From NCBI GenBank assembly GCA_018830765.1, contig JAHJRJ010000103.1, forward strand, positions 1-6,778: a DNA stretch of 6,778 bases, written 5' to 3'. Under the pieces are notes generated by a model, which searched no databases, was not told the origin of the DNA, and worked only from the letters and a program-made list of their open reading frames with translations. Origin of the DNA: Bacteroidota bacterium. GTDB lineage: Bacteria > Bacteroidota > Ignavibacteria > UBA10030 > BY39. A program made the translations under genes and the position numbers. Below, in pieces: positions 1 through 5,961 of this stretch. Within the stretch, counting starts at the first letter, position 1, and every line of letters starts with the position of its first letter.

Positions 1-167
1 CGAGGCCACCCCGTTGGGGAAAGCCAACTGCAATAGATATAAAAATATATAAAAAGTGAAAACTCATCCTTACCTTTTTGGAATCTCTCCAAAATTAATT
101 AAATTAAAACTCGGTAGTCCTTCGATTGAGAAAATTAAGTACATGCAAAACAAAATTTCATAGAATA

Positions 168-250
168 TACACTTATTGCAGTTCACTTCTTCCAAAGGAA
201 TGGCTTTGCCAAGTGAACTGGCAAAAGATAACCCATCGTCAATAAGTGTG
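168..250 (+). promoter_or_regulatory. Possible structured leader RNA (nested stems) upstream of the aminotransferase
   Basis: Three nested inverted repeats are visible. An outer 9-bp perfect stem pairs 169-177 (ACACTTATT) with 241-249 (AATAAGTGT). An inner 10-bp perfect stem pairs 179-188 (CAGTTCACTT) with 211-220 (AAGTGAACTG). A 5-bp apical stem pairs 193-197 with 204-208. A competing 6-bp hairpin (205-210 TTTGCC with 220-225 GGCAAA) would disrupt the inner stem. The apical loop (200-203 ATGG) could pair with 233-236 (CCAT) as a short pseudoknot. It lies 112 nt before the aminotransferase ATG. I do not recognise a known riboswitch class, and there is no adjacent T-tract that would make it a plain terminator. 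A regulatory role is inference from structure and position only. Confidence 0.35.
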
Positions 251-281
251 ATACGCTTTTAATCATTTTTGTTTTCTAAAA

Positions 282-301
282 ATATATTTTGTAAAATATA
301 T
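282..301. repeat. 20-bp AT-only palindrome, possible operator
   Basis: ATATATTTT at 282-290 and its exact reverse complement AAAATATAT at 293-301 are separated by only GT. The symmetry and its position 60 nt upstream of the aminotransferase start would suit a dimeric regulator. However, the surrounding DNA is so AT-rich that such palindromes arise easily by chance. Confidence 0.2.
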
Positions 302-361
302 ATTGTAACACCGTTCTTATTATTTTCCTAAAATATTAAAAAATATGAGGTTTATTAATAA

Positions 362-1579
362 ATGAATGTAAGTCAACTTGCACGATCTATAGCTGAATCG
401 CCAACCCTGAAGCTTACTGAAGAAGCTCGTTTGCTGAAGGAAAAAGGTGAAGCAGTTATTCACTTAGGAGCTGGTGAACCAAAAAATAAAGCTCCAATCA
501 ATGCTATCTTAAGCTCTGCCGCCAAACTGAATACCGGCGACGTGAAGTATACCCCCGCCGACGGTACACCTTCGCTCAAGAAAGCAATCATCCGGTACAC
601 TGAAGAAAATTACGATAAAATGGTTGCGCCTGAAAATATTATCGTCTCGGCGGGTGCAAAACAATCGGTCTTTAATCTTTTGTTCACTTTATTAAATCCT
701 CAGGAAGAAGTGATCATCCTTGCACCCTATTGGGTTAGTTATCCCGAAATGGTTCGGATGTGTTACGGTGTTCCCGTTATTGTTACACCGGAAGATGGCT
801 CGTTCCATCCGCGAATGAAAGACATCGAACAAAAAGTCAGCTCGTATACTAAGGCGATTATTATTAACAGTCCAAACAATCCTTCGGGTATCATGTACAG
901 CGAGCAGTTCATCGCCGAGATTATTAATTTCTGTGAGCGCAAAGGAATTTACTGCATCATGGATGATATCTACCATAAACTTATTTTTGATGGAAGAAAA
1001 CCGATTTCAGCGTACAAGCATACAAAAAAAGATTTAGAAAATTCTAAAGTCATCGTCGTGAATGGAATCTCGAAACTGTACGGTATGACAGGTTTCCGAA
1101 TCGGCTGGACTGTTGCACCCAAAGCGTTGACTGGAATCTTGACCAACGTTCAAGGACAAATAACTACAACAACTTCGGTGATTCTGCAAGCGGCTGCAGA
1201 AGGCGCGTTGATGGGGATTCAGAGCATCGTTGAGGGATTACGATTAATGATCGAGAACAATCGAAACATCATGATTCAGGAGTTGCAATCTTTCAACGGC
1301 GTGAAAGTTACTAAACCGGATGGAACATTTTATTGCTTACCTGATTTCAGTGCATACAATAGCAACTCGCTCGAGCTATCAAAGTTTTTACTGAAGAAAG
1401 CTCTCGTGGTAACTGTGCCTGGAAAAGAGTTTGGTATGGATGGCTATTTACGACTGAGCTATTGCGGCACAATTAAGGAGATCAAACAGGGTATTGAGCG
1501 AATCAAATGGGCACTCGATCCCAACTCACCAAATGAAATATTTATTGGTGAACGGAAATTAGTGAGGGATTGGTTATGA
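362..1579 (+). CDS. Aspartate aminotransferase-type PLP enzyme (class I/II aminotransferase, subgroup I)
   Basis: This is a pyridoxal-phosphate aminotransferase of 405 residues, the usual length for the family. It most likely interconverts aspartate + 2-oxoglutarate and oxaloacetate + glutamate in the cytoplasm. Visible fold-type I landmarks are the N-terminal GAGEP motif near residue 37, YTPADG near 63, SPNNPSG at 170-176 (Asn for the cofactor), D201-x-x-Y204 (contacts to the pyridine ring), Schiff-base Lys238 in NGISKLYGMTG, R246 for the phosphate, and R364 in RLSYCG for the substrate carboxylate. The start ATG follows GAGG at 347-350, 11 nt upstream, a slightly long spacing. The stop TGA overlaps the next gene's ATG. 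After GEP the sequence reads KNKAP rather than the common DFxTP, so the side-chain specificity is not certain. Other dicarboxylate or prephenate aminotransferases of the same subgroup are the main alternatives. Confidence 0.93.
   Translation: MNVSQLARSIAESPTLKLTEEARLLKEKGEAVIHLGAGEPKNKAPINAILSSAAKLNTGDVKYTPADGTPSLKKAIIRYTEENYDKMVAPENIIVSAGAKQSVFNLLFTLLNPQEEVIILAPYWVSYPEMVRMCYGVPVIVTPEDGSFHPRMKDIEQKVSSYTKAIIINSPNNPSGIMYSEQFIAEIINFCERKGIYCIMDDIYHKLIFDGRKPISAYKHTKKDLENSKVIVVNGISKLYGMTGFRIGWTVAPKALTGILTNVQGQITTTTSVILQAAAEGALMGIQSIVEGLRLMIENNRNIMIQELQSFNGVKVTKPDGTFYCLPDFSAYNSNSLELSKFLLKKALVVTVPGKEFGMDGYLRLSYCGTIKEIKQGIERIKWALDPNSPNEIFIGERKLVRDWL
1564..1567 (+). promoter_or_regulatory. Ribosome binding site deciding the PEPCK start
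   Basis: GAGG lies 8 nt before the ATG at 1576, inside the last codons of the aminotransferase. A TTG at 1570 is also in frame but would leave only 2 nt of spacing. The ATG at 1576 is therefore the better start and creates the four-base ATGA overlap typical of translationally coupled genes. Confidence 0.7.
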
Positions 1580-3216
1580 ACAATTTATTAAACATTAAAA
1601 CACCGGCTCAAGATCAAGCCAAAGCGTTGAAGAGCGATTACGGACTTGATAATCACAGCTTGACGAATCTTAACAATGTTTATTGGAATTTACCGACGGA
1701 AGCTCTTTACGAAGAAATAACATTTAGAGGTGAAGCGCGAATTTCAAAGTTAGGACCAATCATCGCACATACCGGAAAACATACCGGCCGCTCCGCAAAC
1801 GATAAATTTGTTGTGAAGGAACCATCGACACAAGATAAAGTGTGGTGGGGCGAATACAACCGGCCGTTCAATCAGGATAAATTCAACGAAGTGCTCAGTC
1901 GATTACAAGGATTCTTACAAGGCAGAGATTTATTTGTACAGGATTGCTACGCGGGAGCTGATGAGGAATATCGTTTACCAATTCGCATCATCACAGAAAA
2001 AGCCTGGCATAGCGCGTTCGCACGGAATATGTTTATACTGCCGAAAACAGCAGAGGAATATAAACGGCACGTCCCCGATTTCACAATCATGTCGATACCA
2101 TCTTTCAAAGGACTTCCGCAAATCGATGGAACATCGACCGAAACATTTATTCTTTTAAACTTCGAGCAGAAGATAGGCATTATTGGCAACACTGCTTACG
2201 GCGGCGAAATTAAGAAATCTATTTTCACTGTTATGAATTTCTTACTGCCGTTGGATGGAGTAATGCCGATGCACTGTTCTGCGAACATCGGAAAGGAGAA
2301 AGACACCGCACTCTTCTTTGGATTATCCGGAACAGGCAAGACAACACTCTCTGCTGATCCGAATCGCGGACTCATCGGCGACGATGAACACGGCTGGAGC
2401 GAAGACGGCATTTTTAATTTTGAAGGGGGATGTTACGCGAAAGTTATTGCTCTCTCCCCCACTGCCGAGCCGCAGATTTACGCCTGCACTGAAAAGTTCG
2501 GAACAATTTTAGAGAATGTTGTTTACGATCCGATAACACGCAAGATTGATTTAGATGATGCAACAATTACCGAAAACACACGCGCATCATATCCGCTCGA
2601 ATTCATCGATAACTCAGTACCTGAAAAGATGGGCGGACATCCGAAGAACATCATTTTTCTAACATGCGATGGATTAGGTGTATTGCCGCCGATAGCAAAG
2701 CTATCACCTGATCAGGCGATGTATCAGTTCATTTCGGGTTATACTACAAAAGTTGCGGGTACCGAGATGGGGCTTGGCAAAGAGCCGGAGTTAACTTTTA
2801 GCGCATGTTTCGGCGCGCCGTTTATGGTTCATCATCCATATGTGTATGCCGACTTGTTGAAGCGTAAGATGCTGAAGTACGGCGTGAACTGCTGGTTAGT
2901 AAATACCGGTTGGGTTGGTGGACCGTACGGTGTAGGGAAGCGCATAAGCATCAAGTACACGCGTCAATTATTGAACGTGGCGCTTAGTGGTGAACTGTTG
3001 AAAGTTAAATTCAAAAAAGATCCACTCTTCGGTTTCGAAGTGCCTGAAACATGTGGAGATATACCGGCGAGTGTGCTCAATCCGGCATCATCCTGGCATA
3101 GCAAAGAAGCTCACATGACGAAGTACAAACAGTTGGCGAGCAGGTTCATCGAAAACTTTAAGAAATACGAAGCCGGCTGTCCGCAAGAAGTGATTAAGGC
3201 GGGTCCGAAGGTGTAA
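1576..3216 (+). CDS. pckA: Phosphoenolpyruvate carboxykinase (ATP)
   Basis: It converts oxaloacetate + ATP to PEP + CO2 + ADP, the committed step of gluconeogenesis, in the cytoplasm; in some anaerobes it runs in reverse. The product is 546 residues, close to the about 540 of E. coli PckA. All active-site landmarks are present: R72 in HTGRSANDKF (oxaloacetate), K213/K214 in GGEIKKS and H233 in MHCSANIG (metal), the P-loop G-L-S-G-T-G-K255-T-T, D269-D270 in IGDDEHGW (kinase-2 and metal), NFEGGCYAK, R336 in NTRASYP, and the C-terminal NTGWVGG and GKRISIKYTR. These sit at or within a few residues of the E. coli positions. The start is ATG 1576, overlapping the aminotransferase stop, with GAGG 8 nt upstream. 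The neighbouring enzyme can supply oxaloacetate from aspartate. No U-tract terminator is visible after the stop. The gene looks intact and functional. Confidence 0.98.
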   Translation: MNNLLNIKTPAQDQAKALKSDYGLDNHSLTNLNNVYWNLPTEALYEEITFRGEARISKLGPIIAHTGKHTGRSANDKFVVKEPSTQDKVWWGEYNRPFNQDKFNEVLSRLQGFLQGRDLFVQDCYAGADEEYRLPIRIITEKAWHSAFARNMFILPKTAEEYKRHVPDFTIMSIPSFKGLPQIDGTSTETFILLNFEQKIGIIGNTAYGGEIKKSIFTVMNFLLPLDGVMPMHCSANIGKEKDTALFFGLSGTGKTTLSADPNRGLIGDDEHGWSEDGIFNFEGGCYAKVIALSPTAEPQIYACTEKFGTILENVVYDPITRKIDLDDATITENTRASYPLEFIDNSVPEKMGGHPKNIIFLTCDGLGVLPPIAKLSPDQAMYQFISGYTTKVAGTEMGLGKEPELTFSACFGAPFMVHHPYVYADLLKRKMLKYGVNCWLVNTGWVGGPYGVGKRISIKYTRQLLNVALSGELLKVKFKKDPLFGFEVPETCGDIPASVLNPASSWHSKEAHMTKYKQLASRFIENFKKYEAGCPQEVIKAGPKV

Positions 3217-3302
3217 GTTCTGTTTGACCCTCAACACCTTATTAGAGAGAATACGATCAACTTGAATCATACTCCCACCCCCTTCTCCAAATTTTGGTTG
3301 AC

Positions 3303-3357
3303 GATTCGATTCGTCGAGGAGATGGGAAGGTTGGTAAATGACTCGACGAGTCGAGTC
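3303..3357. repeat. 16-bp inverted repeat with 23-nt loop at the left edge of the gene-fragment region
   Basis: Positions 3303-3318 (GATTCGATTCGTCGAG) pair with 3342-3357 (CTCGACGAGTCGAGTC): 14 Watson-Crick pairs plus two G-U pairs as RNA, with no bulge. The loop is 3319-3341. A smaller hairpin (3340-3346 with 3351-3357, loop CGAG) competes with it. No T-run follows on either strand, so it is not a classical intrinsic terminator. It lies between the PEPCK gene and the orphan ABC ATPase tail. It could be a REP/MITE-like palindrome, the remnant of an element end, or a transcript-stabilising hairpin. Confidence 0.6.
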
Positions 3358-3556
3358 TTCGGCCTGTATGGCAACAATAAAAAGATTTGAAGAAGTTCAA
3401 GCATATGGTGATAGACTCAATATTATCGTTGAGGACAATAAACGAGATTTTCCAATTATTCAACAGAAGTTTCAAACTGAAAATATTAAGATTGAAGAGT
3501 GGCATATCATTGATCCATCGTTAGAGAATATTTTTATATCATTAATGTCTAATTAA
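3338..3556 (+). pseudogene. C-terminal remnant of an ABC exporter ATP-binding subunit
   Basis: The open frame encodes 72 residues. From about the second Met (3368) it reads like the regulatory tail of a drug/antibiotic-exporter ABC ATPase: FEEVQAYGDRLNIIVED, then an alternating beta/alpha stretch, ending in IDPSLENIFISLM. The closing PSLE(D/N)-(V/I)-FI-x-L pattern is a hallmark of these tails. Walker A, the Q-loop, the LSGGQ signature and Walker B are all absent, so it cannot hydrolyse ATP. The ATG at 3338 follows an in-frame TAA (3335-3337) and sits inside the palindrome, and the first 10 residues do not look ABC-derived. Its GC is about 31%, like the DUF262 gene downstream and unlike the ABC head at 5299. 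It may be the tail of the gene once preceding that head, or a separate AT-rich import. Confidence 0.75.
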
Positions 3557-3623
3557 GCACAAAATAGGTTCTATTCTTGTATTGAAGCAAAAGTATATTA
3601 TAAATTAATAGGAGTGACATCAA
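3557..3623 (+). promoter_or_regulatory. Short AT-rich leader with SD for the DUF262 gene
   Basis: AGGAG at 3610-3614 lies 9 nt before the ATG at 3624, a good ribosome binding site. Upstream, TTGTAT (3577-3582) and TATAAA (3599-3604), 16 nt apart, could form a sigma-70-like promoter. The start point would then fall almost on the SD, so the promoter call is weak. The SD is followed directly by the left TGACATCA repeat. Confidence 0.4.
3615..3622. repeat. Left copy of 8-bp direct repeat TGACATCA
   Basis: It is an exact match to 5286-5293. It sits between the SD (3610-3614) and the start codon of the DUF262 gene. The pair brackets that gene with almost no spare sequence. Confidence 0.6.
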
Positions 3624-5288
3624 ATGGAAGCTACACATAGAAGAGTTCGGGAAATTTTTACTGGGGATCATCAATACCTCGTTCCTGTATTCCAACGCCA
3701 TTACTCTTGGACAAGAATACAATGGGAATATTTATGGGAAGACATTGTAGGTTTAAATGAAGATTTTGAACCAGACCAAGAACACTTTATGGGTTCTTTA
3801 GTTTGTGTTCCACTTCGAATTACACCTGGAGATGTTATACGCTGGGGAATAATAGACGGTCAACAACGCTTAACGACTATTCAAATTATTTTATGTGCTA
3901 TTAGAGATATAGCTCTAGAAAAGAGACAGGAAGACTTTGCCAACGAGATACAGGAAAAATATATTATTGATAGACATAGACAAAGTGCAAAAAGGTATAA
4001 AGTAGTACCGCGTCCAGCTGATTATAAATATTTTACTTCTTTAGCGGAAAAGTTAGAACTGGAAGGATATAGTACAATCTACAATGCATATCATTACTAT
4101 AAAAATATTCTTTCAGTTCTCCCCCAAGATAATAACTTTGAAGCATTAAAGCAGATATTTAATATTGTAACTACTCAATTGACTTTAGTCTTTATTCGGC
4201 TTGGAGAAAAGGATAACCAATATGGTATATTTGAAACGCTGAATACTCGTGGTTTAGAGCTTGAGGAATCAGATCTTATTAGAAATTATATTTTTATGCA
4301 TGTTCCATTTGAAGAACAAAATGACTTTGATGGTGGGCCTTGGAATGAATTTGAATCGATATTCAAAAGATCAGATCATTTGGTGGGTATTAATATAACC
4401 GAGTTCTATCGAGACTATTTAATGTCGTTGGGTAAATATGTGAGAAAAAATGAGATTTATCTTCAGTTTAAGAAATTAAATAATTTGAGAGATTTATCCC
4501 CAAACATGTTAGTCAATAACTTAATCCGTAAAGCAAACTTTTATTCATGGATCCTTAGGCCTACAACAATGCCGGATTCACAATTATCTGAGACTGTTAA
4601 ACGTCTAAAAGAATTGGATATATCTACATCATATCCTTTAATTTTACATTTACTTGATAGGTATGAAAGCGGAGAATTAACTCGTAATGATCTTTTAGAA
4701 TTATTTTCCATGCTGGAAAGTTTTATTATTCGACGAGCAGTTACAGGATTTAGTTCAAAAGGATATTCAAAAATGTTCCCAGCTGCGGTTGGAGGAGTGG
4801 ATATAAAAAATTCTATAATGCGTTTCTTTATAAATAAAGGTTGGCCTGATGATGATAGCTTTAAGAATTTATTTAAATCAGTACAAATGTACTATGGAGT
4901 TGATGGAAAATATCGATTTATTTTGGAGGCGATCGAGAAATCATATGGACATCAAGAACCTGCTAGTCTACAAAATGTTACTGTGGAGCACATAATGCCA
5001 CAAACTATCGATGAATCTGATTCAAATGGACAGGACTGGATCAGAATATTAGGGCCCGAATGGAAGCGCATTCACTCAACCAAATTACATACTATTGGAA
5101 ATCTCACTCTAACAGCTTACAATCCCGAATTATCAAATAAATCCTTCGCTGAGAAGAAGCAATGGTATACAAATAGTAATCTCGAATTAAATAAATATTT
5201 CCGAAATGTTGATACTTGGGATGAAGCAGCGATTGATGCGCGAGCAGAGCATCTTTCAAATTTAGCCATGCATATTTGGAAAAGATGA
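3624..5288 (+). CDS. DUF262 + DUF1524 (GmrSD/SspE-type) protein, probable anti-phage nuclease
   Basis: The 554-residue protein has a DUF262 (GmrSD N-terminal, ParB-like nucleotide-handling) domain and a DUF1524 (GmrSD C-terminal, HNH/His-Me finger) domain. The first is marked by VPVFQRHYSW at 20-29 and IIDGQQRLTTI with D78-G-Q-Q-R82. The second is marked by VEHIMPQ (catalytic-type H456), HTIGNLTL (489-496) and NPELSNKSFAEKK (500-512). In the characterised families, GmrSD cuts glucosylated-hydroxymethylcytosine phage DNA (type IV restriction) and SspE acts with phosphorothioate modification. No dnd/ssp modification gene is in the window, so a stand-alone GmrSD-like role is likelier; the target is unknown. 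The start has a good SD, and the length is compact but complete. GC is about one third, well below its metabolic neighbours, suggesting transfer. It sits alone between two ABC ATPase fragments, bracketed by TGACATCA repeats. Confidence 0.9.
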   Translation: MEATHRRVREIFTGDHQYLVPVFQRHYSWTRIQWEYLWEDIVGLNEDFEPDQEHFMGSLVCVPLRITPGDVIRWGIIDGQQRLTTIQIILCAIRDIALEKRQEDFANEIQEKYIIDRHRQSAKRYKVVPRPADYKYFTSLAEKLELEGYSTIYNAYHYYKNILSVLPQDNNFEALKQIFNIVTTQLTLVFIRLGEKDNQYGIFETLNTRGLELEESDLIRNYIFMHVPFEEQNDFDGGPWNEFESIFKRSDHLVGINITEFYRDYLMSLGKYVRKNEIYLQFKKLNNLRDLSPNMLVNNLIRKANFYSWILRPTTMPDSQLSETVKRLKELDISTSYPLILHLLDRYESGELTRNDLLELFSMLESFIIRRAVTGFSSKGYSKMFPAAVGGVDIKNSIMRFFINKGWPDDDSFKNLFKSVQMYYGVDGKYRFILEAIEKSYGHQEPASLQNVTVEHIMPQTIDESDSNGQDWIRILGPEWKRIHSTKLHTIGNLTLTAYNPELSNKSFAEKKQWYTNSNLELNKYFRNVDTWDEAAIDARAEHLSNLAMHIWKR

Positions 5289-5293
5289 CATCA
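5286..5293. repeat. Right copy of 8-bp direct repeat TGACATCA, containing the DUF262 stop codon
   Basis: It is an exact match to 3615-3622, 1671 bp away. Its first three bases are the TGA stop of the DUF262 gene, and its last base is 5 nt before the ATG of the ABC fragment. The ABC start has no SD of its own here. Joining the left flank to this copy would put AGGAG 13 nt ahead of that ATG. Confidence 0.6.
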
Positions 5294-5298
5294 TTATT

Positions 5299-5739
5299 AT
5301 GTCAGATCCTGCAATCGAAGTAAACAATCTCACCAAAAAATTCGGCAGCTTCACTACTGTTGATCAAATCAGCTTCTCTGTGAAGAGCGGTGAAATCTTC
5401 GGTTTTCTCGGTGCGAACGGCGCTGGCAAATCAACAACGATCCGTATGCTTTGCGGGTTGCTTGAGCCAACTGACGGAGCAGCCAAAGTCGGTGGGTACG
5501 ATGTCAGAACGCAATCAAATCTTGTAACAGAAGAACAGTTGAGCAAAGGAATTTTACTGCCTGATATGAAAGATATCCGGTTCGTATCCCGGCAAGTTGC
5601 AAAAGCAGTCGCGATAGAAACACGTGAGTCTGGATTAGGAAGACTATTAAACGATGACGAGCTTGAGCGGATTATCAAAATAGCTCAGTGGGAACCGCAT
5701 TATTATTCGTTCAGACCGGGTAAAGGGAACTTAGATTAA
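5299..5739 (+). pseudogene. Chimeric frame: ABC ATPase N-terminus fused to malic enzyme C-terminus
   Basis: One 146-residue frame joins two unrelated ends. Residues 1 to about 73 are the start of an exporter ABC ATPase: IEVNNLTKKFG, the A-loop region, Walker A G38-A-N-G-A-G-K44-S-T, then LCGLLEPTDG and GGYDVRTQ. The family continues from there into the Q-loop, LSGGQ signature and Walker B. Here, from about residue 74, the text is the end of a malic enzyme, running to stop TAA 5737-5739. So the ABC part lacks everything after Walker A plus a few strands, and cannot be an active ATPase. No SD precedes the ATG, while the 3610-3614 SD would fit if the DUF262 gene were absent. GC is near 50% in the ABC part. 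It is either a deletion junction that happened to stay in frame or an assembly join. A functional fusion protein is unlikely. Confidence 0.8.
5518..5739 (+). pseudogene. C-terminal fragment of a malic enzyme (malate dehydrogenase, decarboxylating)
   Basis: About 73 residues match the end of large-type malic enzymes: LVTEEQLSKGILLP, then DIRFVSRQVAKAVA (the family's P-x-x-x-D-I-R-x-V-S-x-x-I/V-A pattern), a helix, and a closing WEPHYYSFRPG. The NAD(P)-binding Rossmann motif, the malic N-terminal domain and the metal ligands are all missing, so this is a remnant. It shares its frame with the ABC head to its left; the join is at about 5512-5520. Malic enzyme (malate to pyruvate) fits the C3/C4 theme of the aminotransferase and PEPCK genes, so it may be native to this locus with its 5' part deleted. 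Confidence 0.75.
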
Positions 5740-5763
5740 TGTTCGAACAGGAAGAAAAACAGG

Positions 5764-5961
5764 TTGGAGAAAAATTTTCTCAACGTTATGGAATATTTGA
5801 CGGAAGGATTTCTTGAAGACATTGTTACAGATCCCGCAAATCCCCAAAACATGATTTTGGACTTATTGACATTCAATGAAAAGAAGGCAGTTGCGGCAGC
5901 AGCTAAAATTGCTCGAAACCAGGCAGATTGGAACAATATTCTCTGGTGGGGGATTTTTTAG
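5764..5961 (+). CDS. Small hypothetical ORF, 65 aa, no family recognised
   Basis: TTG at 5764 is preceded by AGGAAG (5749-5754) at 9 nt, a fair ribosome binding site; an internal ATG is at 5788. The peptide has plausible composition: a hydrophobic/acidic N-terminal part (EYLTEGFLEDIV), a D-P-A-N-P turn, and an Ala/Lys-rich helix (EKKAVAAAAKIARNQ) ending in ILWWGIF. I recognise no domain. It overlaps the open frame of the PEPCK-like fragment by up to 55 nt in another register. It could be a small gene, a further gene fragment, or the frame-shifted upstream part of the next gene. Confidence 0.3.
   Translation: MEKNFLNVMEYLTEGFLEDIVTDPANPQNMILDLLTFNEKKAVAAAAKIARNQADWNNILWWGIF

Larger units (their letters stand above)
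1..361. other. Gene-free region upstream of the aminotransferase operon
   Basis: I find no supportable gene here. Three plus-strand frames are open from the left edge but stop by position 36, 52 or 59, so the first 59 bases could be the end of an upstream gene or nothing. The stretch from about 36 to 361 is AT-rich, most strongly so from 250 to 361. It carries the possible folded leader (168-250) and the AT palindrome (282-301) listed separately. The promoter of the operon presumably lies in this stretch, but no -35/-10 pair with convincing spacing stands out. Confidence 0.6.

Noticed and set aside
1..59. Possible 3' end of an upstream gene (three open frames from the edge) and a small GC hairpin CCCC-GTT-GGGG
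   Set aside because: Fewer than 20 codons remain in any frame, none is recognisable, and the hairpin is only 4 bp with no T-run.
76..94. 7-bp hairpin TTTTGGA / TCCAAAA, possible terminator of an upstream gene
   Set aside because: It is AT-rich and weak, with no T-tract after it on either strand. It could be chance in AT-rich DNA.
692..976. Minus-strand ORF inside the aminotransferase gene
   Set aside because: It is antisense to a strongly supported conserved gene, with no recognisable domain and no independent ribosome binding site evidence.
1934..2512. Several short plus and minus ORFs inside the PEPCK gene
   Set aside because: They are other-frame shadows of a fully conserved enzyme whose motifs run through the whole region.
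3217..3302. Search for an intrinsic terminator directly after PEPCK
   Set aside because: Only a weak CCAA/TTGG symmetry at 3287-3297 is present, with no stable stem plus T-run.
3088..3505. Minus-strand ORFs across the PEPCK end, the inverted repeat and the ABC tail
   Set aside because: Composition is poor (Ser/Phe/Cys rich), there is no known motif, and the plus-strand reading explains the area better.
5364..5936. Minus-strand ORFs opposite the ABC/malic chimera and the small ORF
   Set aside because: They are antisense shadows; the plus strand shows a clear Walker A and malic enzyme motifs.
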